Below, piece by piece: positions 1 to 6,194 of a stretch of DNA of 20,743 bases. The translations under genes and the position numbers were made by a program. The stretch is from a virus, in the IMG/VR virus record IMGVR_UViG_3300028581_002427, positions 1 to 20,743 of that record. One strand, 5' to 3'. The stretch's first letter is position 1. Each line of letters starts with the position of its first letter. A model generated the notes under the pieces. The model saw only the letters and a program-made list of their open reading frames with translations, had not been told where the DNA came from and did not search any database.

Positions 1-136
1 ATCATATCTTATAAATTAGTGGTTTAATCTATAAAGATACTGATTTTCAAGGAGTTGACCAAATTTAAAAACGAGATAATTAGCTGAATTTCAATTATTT
101 AACTAAAAACATAACACACTATTGTTAATGCGTATC

Positions 137-442
137 TCATTTTAGCCTAACTTTTAATCTCATATTAAACTCAGTAGATATTTCATTGGCTTCACCTTTA
201 GTGCTAAAGCAATTACCTGCATCCAACAGGCAATTATCCATTTCGGAATCAAACCAAATGTTTTCCCATTCAAAAAAACCACGTATAGCATTGAATGCTA
301 CATACCAATAATGTTCGTTTAATTTTGGCTTTTCGGATTTACTACTTTTCAACACTATGGTAACTCCGGTGGGAGTTTCCAGAATTTCCATAGTGTTTTT
401 TCCCTCTATGTTTATTTCCATGGTTACTCTGTTTGTTTCCAT
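137..442 (-). CDS. Small hypothetical phage protein, distal to the recombination module
   Basis: This 101-aa protein is not recognised with certainty. The ATG lies 2 bases after the stop of the nuclease-translocase gene, so it is the next cistron of the same leftward unit. The first half is a charged beta-type stretch. The second half has an aromatic patch (residues about 43-66, with YWY, FFEWENIWF) followed by GNCFSTKGEAN. That pattern of tryptophans, then 'GN.F.TK.EA', recurs in small phage proteins of unknown role. There is no signal peptide or membrane segment. An in-frame ATG at residue 8 is a possible alternative start. Its place behind the annealing-like and nuclease genes hints at an accessory role in DNA processing, but nothing in the protein shows this. 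Confidence 0.7.
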   Translation of the reverse strand: METNRVTMEINIEGKNTMEILETPTGVTIVLKSSKSEKPKLNEHYWYVAFNAIRGFFEWENIWFDSEMDNCLLDAGNCFSTKGEANEISTEFNMRLKVRLK

Positions 443-444
443 GA

Positions 445-2520
445 TTACTCTTTATAAAATGCTTGAAATCTAACCACATTTAAAAATTCGGGCGATTTTA
501 TAAGTCCATCGCCACGCCCATTTAGTGATTCCGCTCCTGGTTCGTCTATCACTACAATAGAATCAATATCCTTTGGCACACGGAAACATATTTGCACTGG
601 GAAGTTTACTTTGGCATCGCCTGTAATTACTTTAGTGGAAGCCCGCTGTGTTGCTGCAATTATTCTAAAGCCAGACGAACGGCCCTTTTGCAATAGAATG
701 CGAAGATTTTCTTCTAATGATTTATCCACACCTACACATTCTCGCTTCATTTTCGGCTCACCTGTTTTGTAGTGTCCACAAGTTACGTTGTCATAGCGTT
801 TTAGTTCGTTTCCTTTTCGGCTATTAGCCACAGCATCGGCAAACTCGTCAAATATCACAAGCGTTTTTTGCGAAAATCCATTTTTTACCCTGTCTTCCAT
901 TTCTTCTACAAGTATCATCATTTGTAGTTCAATGTCTTCTATTTCGTTCACAACTATTACATTGCTACTTTGGTAAGCTTTAAACTCATGCTTAGGATCC
1001 ATTATCACTATTTTGTTGAAAACTCCTTGTAGAGCATATTCAATTGTCGATTTCAATGATACTGACTTGCCCGAACCTGTGGCACCGCATACAAGCATGT
1101 GGGGTGTGGAGTGGTTGTTTATATCCCAATACACTATTTGATTGAAATTATCAACACCAATAGGAATTTTGCTACCATCAAGTTTAGATTTATCCCACAC
1201 AAGAGTAGAAGTACTTTTCTTGCCCGATTCTATGGCCAAATAAGATTTACCCTCGTAAACCAAAAGGTCTTTTTGAATACGGACGTTTGGCACATTTAAG
1301 GCATTGGCAATATCAAGCCTGTACTTGTTTATTGCATTGATAGAAGTACCTGCGCTTATGTCTAGCAGATAAGAACTGCTGGAATATCCGTCAAAGATGT
1401 GTTGTACTTTGGTTACTATTCCAAAAGAGCGCAGTACGTGTTCTATTTTTTCTTGATTGGTCATATCTTTATTTGATAAATCGTATGGGATAAATTGTTC
1501 TGTAAATTTTTTGAAGTTTCTCAATACAGTAGGCGTTATACTTGCTATTGATACGTCTCTGATTTTCCGCAACCGCTCCTCTATCATTGGTTTTTTCTTC
1601 TCGGCAATATCAAAGTCGTTAATCTCTGCCAGCATTGTTTTAGCCCAAAAGTCATACAGTTCGGCTTTGTCTGTAAAATTGTCGTTATCGTTAATCAGAT
1701 AAACATAATCAGGATCTCCCACGGCTTGTATCATACGCCTTAGTGGCTCGTATATCATTGCTTCATACAGTCGCCTTGTGCTATCGTCCATAATAGATTT
1801 AAAGCACATCAATTGGGGAGTTTTGTCTTTGTTCTTTGGTATCTTGTTTTCGACAAACCAAACTTCATCAATGCTTTCGCCTGTTTCTTCTTCGTAGCCT
1901 TTTACATAGGATATTGCCTGTTTACCAATGGTGAATCGCAATTCGGAATCATCCGTGAATTTGCTTTTAGACTTGTGATCAATGATTACCGTTTTATCAT
2001 CATTGGTTTTAACCACCAAGTCAATCATTAAGTGTAGCGGGAGTGGTATTTCCACGCCATTGATAGTAACCCACGATGCAAGTTTTACTTCCACTTGTAG
2101 CACCTCTTTTATTTCCGATAGATAAACTTCCACCTCACCCATGAAGTTATTAAGTAATTTTGAAGTACTCATTGTGGCACTCTGTATGCATTCTGCTACT
2201 GTTTGATTTGTTTTTTGAAGTTTCCAAGTATCTGCAGGAATATCATCAATGAATGCAAAGGCCACAGCCTCCAAAGCCACAATGTCGGTAGAAATTCCCT
2301 CTCTTAGGTTCAAAAAGAATGTTTCAAGTGCCTTGTGATACGCTTGTCCGGCTATTGTGGTAGCCGATGATTTACCTCGTATGTTGTAGAGGTACGACAT
2401 TTCAAAATCTTTTTCATTCCTGGCAAACGTTGATACTTTGGAATAGGACCAGGATTCAGTCAGGTAGTTGGAAAGATGTTCTTCCAGCTGTTCGGGGGTA
2501 TAATTTTTATATTTACTCAC
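445..2520 (-). CDS. RecB/Cas4-like PD-(D/E)XK nuclease fused to FtsK-type DNA translocase
   Basis: The 691-aa protein has two recognisable halves. Residues about 24-240 read as a RecB/Cas4-type PD-(D/E)XK nuclease: an N-terminal 'YSK.STF' start, His62 in GQAYHKALE, Asp167 in MIDLVV, the Asp181-His-Lys183 motif, and a following Gln201...Tyr205 motif. Residues about 355-691 read as an FtsK/SpoIIIE motor. An alpha-domain-like stretch (about 358-432) precedes Walker A GATGSGKS (479-486), Walker B LVIFDE (554-559), an AATQRAS sensor-like motif (622-628), and the FtsK-like tail with GAESLNGRGDGL (662-673). Residues about 240-350 form a helical linker. The GTG start overlaps the upstream stop as GTGA, so the two genes are translationally coupled. 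The expected activity is ATP-driven tracking along double-stranded DNA coupled to cleavage, probably in phage recombination or end processing. No FtsK membrane segment or gamma domain is seen. The domain calls are strong; the biological role is inferred. Confidence 0.88.
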   Translation of the reverse strand: MSKYKNYTPEQLEEHLSNYLTESWSYSKVSTFARNEKDFEMSYLYNIRGKSSATTIAGQAYHKALETFFLNLREGISTDIVALEAVAFAFIDDIPADTWKLQKTNQTVAECIQSATMSTSKLLNNFMGEVEVYLSEIKEVLQVEVKLASWVTINGVEIPLPLHLMIDLVVKTNDDKTVIIDHKSKSKFTDDSELRFTIGKQAISYVKGYEEETGESIDEVWFVENKIPKNKDKTPQLMCFKSIMDDSTRRLYEAMIYEPLRRMIQAVGDPDYVYLINDNDNFTDKAELYDFWAKTMLAEINDFDIAEKKKPMIEERLRKIRDVSIASITPTVLRNFKKFTEQFIPYDLSNKDMTNQEKIEHVLRSFGIVTKVQHIFDGYSSSSYLLDISAGTSINAINKYRLDIANALNVPNVRIQKDLLVYEGKSYLAIESGKKSTSTLVWDKSKLDGSKIPIGVDNFNQIVYWDINNHSTPHMLVCGATGSGKSVSLKSTIEYALQGVFNKIVIMDPKHEFKAYQSSNVIVVNEIEDIELQMMILVEEMEDRVKNGFSQKTLVIFDEFADAVANSRKGNELKRYDNVTCGHYKTGEPKMKRECVGVDKSLEENLRILLQKGRSSGFRIIAATQRASTKVITGDAKVNFPVQICFRVPKDIDSIVVIDEPGAESLNGRGDGLIKSPEFLNVVRFQAFYKE

Positions 2521-3347
2521 GGCATTTCAGTTTTAGGGGTTGAGTTTGCTTTTAAATCTTGTTTCTTCTCAATAATATCCTTTTTCTGTTTTGCCTGTTC
2601 TTTTAGCATTTCCACAGTAAGCTCTTTGTCTTTCAGGGAAAGCAGAATACCTGTCAAATCTGCTATATGCTCCGCTGTTACAGCCTCTTTGGTGTTGATG
2701 CCTATTATTTTTATTACATCAGCCTCAAACAAAGCGTAAGTGTCTTTAAACACATTGAATATCCTATTTCGCTCCTTAACAAGTTTTGTAGCATCACTCA
2801 AGTCGCCATGTGCAAATTTGAATGCCTCATCGTAAACCCTATCTATTAATGATTTTGGTATTACTTTCAAAATGGCATTTCTTTCGGCAATGGCCATAAT
2901 TGCCATGGCGTTTGTTTCTATTGTTGATTCATCGTAGCGTGTACCATCCTTTTTTAAAATAGACCTACGAGCCTCTACACATACTGCGTAATTTGTTTCC
3001 ATGTCAAAGGCTACAGCTTCGGCAACAATAGATTTGTGGTCGATTGACTTAATGCGCTGTTGGATTCTGATGTTTCCGTACTGCTGGCAGATAATACGTG
3101 CTAGGTGCACACTAGGCCCGTTTATCATTTTACCACCCACAGGTTTGGCATATCTACATGTTTTAGCAGTGGCCACATTCATAGTAGATATTACTATACT
3201 GTTGTCCAGCACCCGCCTAAGGTTGCGGGGGTACTGTTTGGCGGTGGCTACCTGAGAGTTTATTGATGCTCTCTCTTGGGCTTCAAAAACATCAATTCCT
3301 GTGGTTTCGATAATCTTGATGTCCTCGTCATTAATTTTAGTTTCCAT
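2517..3347 (-). CDS. Conserved phage protein, putative single-strand annealing/recombination protein
   Basis: This 276-aa cytoplasmic protein has a conserved core around residues 55-95, with 'C.YAKPVGGK.INGPSVHLAR', and a second block around 145-166, 'NAMA.MAIAERNAILKVIP'. Phage proteins with this 'GGK..GPS..LA ... RNA.L..IP' pattern are common beside exonuclease and ssDNA-binding genes. By analogy it may be an annealing protein that partners a nuclease, as RecT partners RecE, but I cannot confirm the fold from sequence alone. The C-terminal 50 residues are Lys/Glu/Gln-rich and probably helical or disordered. Its TGA overlaps the GTG of the nuclease-translocase gene, which supports a shared complex or pathway. 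The start is ATG after an A-rich leader. Confidence 0.75.
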   Translation of the reverse strand: METKINDEDIKIIETTGIDVFEAQERASINSQVATAKQYPRNLRRVLDNSIVISTMNVATAKTCRYAKPVGGKMINGPSVHLARIICQQYGNIRIQQRIKSIDHKSIVAEAVAFDMETNYAVCVEARRSILKKDGTRYDESTIETNAMAIMAIAERNAILKVIPKSLIDRVYDEAFKFAHGDLSDATKLVKERNRIFNVFKDTYALFEADVIKIIGINTKEAVTAEHIADLTGILLSLKDKELTVEMLKEQAKQKKDIIEKKQDLKANSTPKTEMP

Positions 3348-3366
3348 TTTGTTTTGCTGTTTTAGT

Positions 3367-3552
3367 TTACTTTATTTTGCTTGTTTTGGGGGTCCATCCG
3401 TTGAGCCTGTACACTTCCGTTTCGGCTTCTTGTTTTGTGGGGAACCAATCTACCTTTTCGCCATAGCTGGAAGTGCCTATGTAGGTCATTTGGTATATGT
3501 TCCAGGAACTGCCTACCTTATCATAAGTATAAAGTGGTTGTATTGTAATCAT
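3367..3552 (-). CDS. Small hypothetical protein, first gene of the recombination module
   Basis: This 61-aa protein lies 19 bases upstream of the 276-aa gene on the same strand and looks like the first cistron after the 619-base gene-free stretch. It is rich in aromatic residues (W17, Y20, Y24, Y30, W36, W53) and ends with 'F.TKQEAETEVYRLNGW'. This layout resembles the 101-aa gene at the other end of the module (aromatic half, then 'TK.EA'), so the two may be distantly related small phage proteins. No function is assigned. The ATG at 3552 follows an AT-rich leader. Confidence 0.6.
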   Translation of the reverse strand: MITIQPLYTYDKVGSSWNIYQMTYIGTSSYGEKVDWFPTKQEAETEVYRLNGWTPKTSKIK

Positions 3553-3886
3553 ATTGTAGGTATTATTTTGGTCTTAATTAAGGCACTTTCGTAGTTCCCA
3601 CGCTCGGTTTCTGCTACTGTGCTTCGCAGAATTTGAGAAAAGTTTTCCACCGTTGGTTAATTACGCCACCCGTAGTCGGCATGCTTCAACATATTAAATA
3701 GCATTCAATTGACTTATTGGATAAGAATTTAGTTATCACAACCTTTTTTATGAACCAACTCTTGCAGAACAATAGCAGAATGCTTGTTAATAAAAAATTG
3801 TTAATTGAATTTATTTAATGATTTCAACGCCATGAAATCGTAGTAGGATAACAGTTCAGCGTACACCTACATTTTTTTTTATTGGT

Positions 3887-3914
3887 TGGGGGGGAATGGT
3901 GGAATCGAACCACC
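3887..3914 (-). other. tRNA 3'-end-like element (T-arm, acceptor half, CCA); possible att core or tRNA relic
   Basis: Read on the minus strand, 3914-3898 forms a perfect 5-bp T-stem GGTGG/CCACC around the 7-base loop TTCGATT, matching the invariant T54-T55-C56-R57-A58-N-Y pattern with a G53-C61 closing pair. Next come seven acceptor bases ATTCCCC (3897-3891), a discriminator C and CCA (3889-3887). No D-arm or anticodon arm fits upstream. A possible 5' acceptor GGGGAAG lies at 3993-3987, but the bases between do not fold as a tRNA. Phages that integrate into tRNA genes carry such 3' ends in attP, so this may be an attachment core or a tRNA fragment. No integrase is in the window. Confidence 0.4.
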
Positions 3915-4003
3915 ACATCGCCATGTTCCTTGTCAAAAAAAAACACCTTTATAAGTTTCTGATTTATAAAGTTATTTATGCGTTTACTTCCCCTTTTTTT
4001 GGT

Positions 4004-4067
4004 GGTTTGGGCATTGCACCACGCATCGCCACCAGAGCATTGTTTTGCGGTTCGGGCATTTCACCAC
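4004..4067. repeat. Imperfect 19-base direct repeat (4004-4022 and 4049-4067)
   Basis: The two copies differ at two of 19 positions; both follow GGTTyGGGCATTkCACCAC. The bases after the first copy (CACCACGCATCGCCA, 4017-4031) also resemble those in the tRNA-like element (CACCACATCGCCA, 3911-3923). This suggests that related short sequence was copied within the gene-free stretch. Confidence 0.5.
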
Positions 4068-4171
4068 ACGTACACCGTTGAGTATGTTTTTTGTTTACGC
4101 CCTACCATAAGGGTCGTTCATTTCAGTATGTCAAAGAACTTTTTATTTGCTGAGGCAGTACGTTCAAGTGC

Positions 4172-4321
4172 TCACCCCTTTTTGTACTTATCCCTTTCTC
4201 TTAAGGGATCATAGTTATTACCAAATATATTGTGAGCCACCAGCACCACAAAACTTATCACCATTGCCACCCCAAAAATGATAGCCACCACCGTTATCAC
4301 TCCCATCAATACGGCTTTCAT
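4172..4321 (-). CDS. 49-aa single-membrane-segment protein
   Basis: This is a micro-gene. Its ATG (4321-4319) overlaps the TGA of the 81-aa gene as ATGA, and its own TGA lies at 4174-4172. The protein starts MKAVLMGVITVVAI and has one long hydrophobic segment (residues about 4-30), then a short polar, charged tail (about 31-49, ending RERDKYKKG). This is the layout of a small inner-membrane protein with a cytoplasmic tail. It is the last gene of the micro-gene chain before the gene-free stretch. Function is unknown; a role in membrane or superinfection control would be a guess. Stop-start coupling and the clean membrane profile support a real gene. Confidence 0.6.
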   Translation of the reverse strand: MKAVLMGVITVVAIIFGVAMVISFVVLVAHNIFGNNYDPLRERDKYKKG

Positions 4322-4563
4322 AATCGGGAGTATATTTTGTCGAAGTTCCGTAGCACATAGTTCAGCTCTTGCCGTTGGTCGGTGGTGAGGTGTTGGAACT
4401 CTTTTGATTTGTCGCTGTCGTCCCTGTGTACCACCGCTATCATGGCATCATCCGTATTTCGAAAAATACATATATCCGTAGTGTGGCACACCCCTTTTTT
4501 GGCAGTGATGTGTTTCAGGCGTTTTTTCCCGCTTAGGGAGATAAAATTTTTAATCATTTTCAT
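4318..4563 (-). CDS. 81-aa hypothetical protein
   Basis: This small basic protein has Lys/Arg clusters in the N-terminal half, a beta-type central stretch (CIFRNTDDAMIAVVHRDD, residues 32-49), and a helical C-terminal end (about 57-81). ATG starts exist at 4563 and 4557. Both lie inside the 3' end of the Cys-rich micro-gene, whose stop is at 4550, so the two genes overlap by 8 to 14 bases. Its stop overlaps the start of the 49-aa membrane protein. I do not recognise the family. The tight overlaps on both sides indicate a true cistron of the leftward early operon. Confidence 0.65.
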   Translation of the reverse strand: MKMIKNFISLSGKKRLKHITAKKGVCHTTDICIFRNTDDAMIAVVHRDDSDKSKEFQHLTTDQRQELNYVLRNFDKIYSRL

Positions 4564-4672
4564 TTGTAGGGGTTACTGTGGTTGTTATTTTATAGGAGCA
4601 GTAGTCATCGTTATGGCACAAGTTGTACAAGCAGTGCGAGCATGGGTAACTAAAGGCACATTTTGGTTTCAT
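4550..4672 (-). CDS. 40-aa cysteine-rich micro-protein, possible zinc ribbon
   Basis: The ATG (4672-4670) overlaps the TGA of the 39-aa gene as ATGA, and the TAA lies at 4552-4550. The protein has five cysteines and two histidines in residues 5-25: Cys5, Cys11, His13, Cys14, Cys19, His20, Cys25, in the pattern C-x5-C-x2-C-x4-C-x5-C. This suggests a small zinc-binding knuckle. The C-terminal third is Thr-rich and polar. It is too short for fold recognition by eye. ATGA coupling upstream and an overlap with the 81-aa gene downstream argue that it is translated. No function can be assigned. Confidence 0.5.
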   Translation of the reverse strand: MKPKCAFSYPCSHCLYNLCHNDDYCSYKITTTVTPTNEND

Positions 4673-4788
4673 ATAATGGCAAATAATGTTATTGTTACTA
4701 TGGCTATTATGGCGTAACCTATCAGGTTTTCGGCTTGCTGGGGCGTAAAGTCTACCTCAAAGTAGGTGTTGAATTGTTTTAGTGTCAT
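4669..4788 (-). CDS. 39-aa tail-anchored membrane micro-protein
   Basis: The ATG (4788-4786) overlaps the stop of the preceding gene as TGATG, and its TGA is at 4671-4669. The first 20 residues are polar (MTLKQFNTYFEVDFTPQQAE). The last 19 are almost entirely hydrophobic and run to the C-terminus, so the protein would be anchored by its tail. It is one of two membrane micro-proteins flanking the Cys-rich and 81-aa genes. Bacteroidetes phages carry many such small membrane proteins of unknown role. The overlapping stop/start and the clean two-part profile support the call. Confidence 0.6.
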   Translation of the reverse strand: MTLKQFNTYFEVDFTPQQAENLIGYAIIAIVTITLFAII

Positions 4789-5087
4789 CACATTTTTAGT
4801 AATTGTTGTTTGTCCAATAAAGCCTCCAAGTCTGCCACTTTGTATTCAAAAGTGTTCATCTTGCCGTTCATCTTTATGAATCGCTTGATCTGTCCATTGT
4901 CAAACCACTGTTTTACTTTGGCTCTTCCGTATTTCTTAAAAGCTTCATTTTGGCTTATCATTTTTTTAGGCGCTTCTTTTTTTGCCAATCGCTCGTACAC
5001 ATTGTCTATGTCCGCTATTATGCTTTTGGCTACCTCCCGCCCTATCTCTATGGCCAGGGTTCTTATTTCTTGTTTTGTTGCAGTCAT
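4788..5087 (-). CDS. Winged-helix/excisionase-like DNA-binding protein
   Basis: The open frame extends to 5147, but the ATG at 5087 is preferred. It lies 8 bases after the antirepressor stop (5096) and avoids a 52-base overlap, giving a 99-aa protein. The N-terminal half is helical (about 1-45). The C-terminal half reads 'ISQNEAFKKYGRAKVKQWFD' and then basic residues ahead of a short acidic helix. This resembles the small winged-helix, excisionase/MerR-like proteins of Bacteroidetes mobile elements: a helix-turn-helix with a sequence-reading helix, then a wing. It probably binds DNA as a phage regulator or excision factor. The family assignment is by motif shape only. Confidence 0.65.
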   Translation of the reverse strand: MTATKQEIRTLAIEIGREVAKSIIADIDNVYERLAKKEAPKKMISQNEAFKKYGRAKVKQWFDNGQIKRFIKMNGKMNTFEYKVADLEALLDKQQLLKM

Positions 5088-5095
5088 AATGGGGC

Positions 5096-5872
5096 TTAGT
5101 TGGCTTTTAGTATTTCGTGTAAAAATCTTCTTCCATGTTCCGTCCACACGGTTTGGGTGTTGGTTCCGGTAGTGCCATCAGCTTTTGTAAATGTGGTGGT
5201 GTGGCTCTTGGTATATCCATTGCCTACATATTTGGAGTATAGCACCCATTGTCCGTCCACTTTACGCTGTATTTTTAGTTCTGCCAGCTTTTTGTTCATG
5301 GCTATGGCAGTTAGTCCAAGTTCTTGAGCTATGCGAGTGATAACGTATGTTTCGGTGCTTTGCATCACTGTGTCGTAATACGCTGCTTTGGGGGATATGG
5401 CTCGTATTTCCTTTTGCTGTAGTTCGTTTTGCATCTGTAACCGTGCTTTGGCTTCACGCTCTGCCTTTAGGGCCACTAGGGCGTTTATCATGGCATCGGG
5501 GTCGGATATCATTTGCTCCATCATGCTCTCGGTAGAGGTTACACCGTGTTTTAGCAGTTCCTTAATGCGATCGTTACACCACAGTTTGAAGTCTATGTTT
5601 AACCATTGGGCAAAGTCGAGGGCAATGTCTTCGTGTAGCCAAGTGCCAGGATTAACTCCGCCTCTAATTGTTGCAACTAGTTGATTATCATCAATACGGT
5701 TTTTTCTCGCAATGGCTTCAATTAATTCATTTGTGGATGATAATCTCAAATAGTCATTTGGTAGTTTTCCAAACGGCTTAGCCATTTCCGTTGCCGATAT
5801 AAATACTACGCCATTTTCGTTTTTAAAAGTTACAGGCGTGTTGTTGTAGCTGAATATTTGTAGTGCTTCCAT
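5096..5872 (-). CDS. KilA-N / KilAC phage antirepressor
   Basis: This 258-aa protein has an N-terminal KilA-N domain (residues about 5-107). Its signature includes the 'GVVFISATEMAKPFG' strand-helix and 'WLHEDIALDFAQWL....F..WCNDRI' (78-103). A short Glu/Lys/Gln coiled coil follows (about 130-160). The C-terminal half (about 163-258) matches the phage antirepressor KilAC/ANT domain: 'YYDTVMQSTETYVITRIAQELG', a helix-turn-helix with 'AMNKKLAELKIQ', then 'GQWVLYSKY' and 'WTEHGRRFLHEIL'. Such proteins bind DNA or the repressor and switch temperate phages towards lysis. It lies in the operon controlled by the repressor-proximal promoter, as expected for an antirepressor. The ATG at 5872 gives the full KilA-N domain. 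Confidence 0.9.
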   Translation of the reverse strand: MEALQIFSYNNTPVTFKNENGVVFISATEMAKPFGKLPNDYLRLSSTNELIEAIARKNRIDDNQLVATIRGGVNPGTWLHEDIALDFAQWLNIDFKLWCNDRIKELLKHGVTSTESMMEQMISDPDAMINALVALKAEREAKARLQMQNELQQKEIRAISPKAAYYDTVMQSTETYVITRIAQELGLTAIAMNKKLAELKIQRKVDGQWVLYSKYVGNGYTKSHTTTFTKADGTTGTNTQTVWTEHGRRFLHEILKAN

Positions 5873-5876
5873 TGTT

Positions 5877-6098
5877 TTATAAATCGTCTTTTTGTCGGGT
5901 TACTATGTATGTTTGCTTATCTAGTTTTTTCACTGAGTAGTTACGCTCCGGGTAATTATCTTTTACCCTGCCTATGGTGGTGCTTATGGAGTTTTTTTGT
6001 GAGCTTGGTATTACCACACTGCCACCTATTGTCATATTGCTCAATTCCATTTTAGGATTTTCCAGTTTCATTGCCATGCTGTGGGGTTGCTGTTTCAT
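5877..6098 (-). CDS. 73-aa hypothetical protein upstream of the antirepressor
   Basis: This small basic protein ends four bases before the antirepressor start, so the two are probably co-transcribed. The N-terminal 30 residues are Met-rich and polar. The remainder (about 33-73) reads as a small helix-strand unit ('ISTTIGRVKDNYPERNYSVKKL' in outline, then 'TYIVTR'), a pattern seen in short proteins of Bacteroidetes phages. ATG starts exist at 6098 and at residues 8 and 10, and the longest is given. No function can be assigned. Confidence 0.6.
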   Translation of the reverse strand: MKQQPHSMAMKLENPKMELSNMTIGGSVVIPSSQKNSISTTIGRVKDNYPERNYSVKKLDKQTYIVTRQKDDL

Positions 6099-6131
6099 GC
6101 TACATTCGGTTTTTTGTGTGTTTTTTTCTTG

Positions 6132-6139
6132 TATATTTG
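6132..6139 (+). promoter_or_regulatory. Bacteroidetes-type -7 element (TATATTTG) for the 183-aa membrane protein gene
   Basis: TATATTTG matches TAnnTTTG. A good -33 TTG at 19-21 bases is missing (TTCGG lies near the expected place). A (TTAG)4 run at 6147-6162 follows within the leader. The start codon is 55 bases downstream of the element. Confidence 0.4.
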
Positions 6140-6146
6140 CACTTTG

Positions 6147-6162
6147 TTAGTTAGTTAGTTAG
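6147..6162 (+). repeat. (TTAG)4 tetranucleotide run in a leader
   Basis: Four perfect TTAG units lie just after the -7-like element of the 183-aa gene. Three TTAG units recur at 16741-16752 beside the accessory cassette. Confidence 0.6.
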
Positions 6163-6194
6163 TTGCGTAAAATTTTAAAAAATTTAAAAAACTC

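Larger units (their letters stand above)
3553..4171. other. 619-base gene-free stretch with hairpins, a short repeat and a tRNA-like element
   Basis: I see no convincing gene between the 49-aa gene (stop at 4172) and the 61-aa gene (start at 3552). Open frames here are short and lack coding character. Structure is concentrated at 3820-3971: an inverted repeat GATTTCA/TGAAATC (3820-3839), one of GTAGG/CCTAC (3843-3870), a canonical tRNA T-arm on the minus strand (3898-3914), and an 8-bp stem CTTTATAA/TTATAAAG (3947-3971). A 19-base sequence is repeated imperfectly at 4004-4022 and 4049-4067 (17 of 19 identical). It could hold a noncoding RNA, an attachment region or a chromosomal repeat carried by the phage. 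Confidence 0.5.

Noticed and set aside
85-140. 13-aa frame overlapping the stop of the 101-aa gene as ATGA
   Set aside because: It is too short, with no domain or following coupled gene inside the window.
3887-3993. A complete tRNA gene on the minus strand
   Set aside because: The T-arm and acceptor 3' half are good, and a GGGGAAG at 3993-3987 could pair, but no D-arm or 7-base anticodon loop can be formed between them.
3896-4214. Rightward open frames at 3896-4081 and 3978-4214
   Set aside because: They read across the tRNA-like element and repeats, have no coding character or leader, and oppose the local operon.
5088-5147. Longer N-terminus for the winged-helix-like protein (start at 5147)
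   Set aside because: It would overlap the antirepressor gene by 52 bases, while an ATG at 5087 gives normal spacing and keeps the domain intact.
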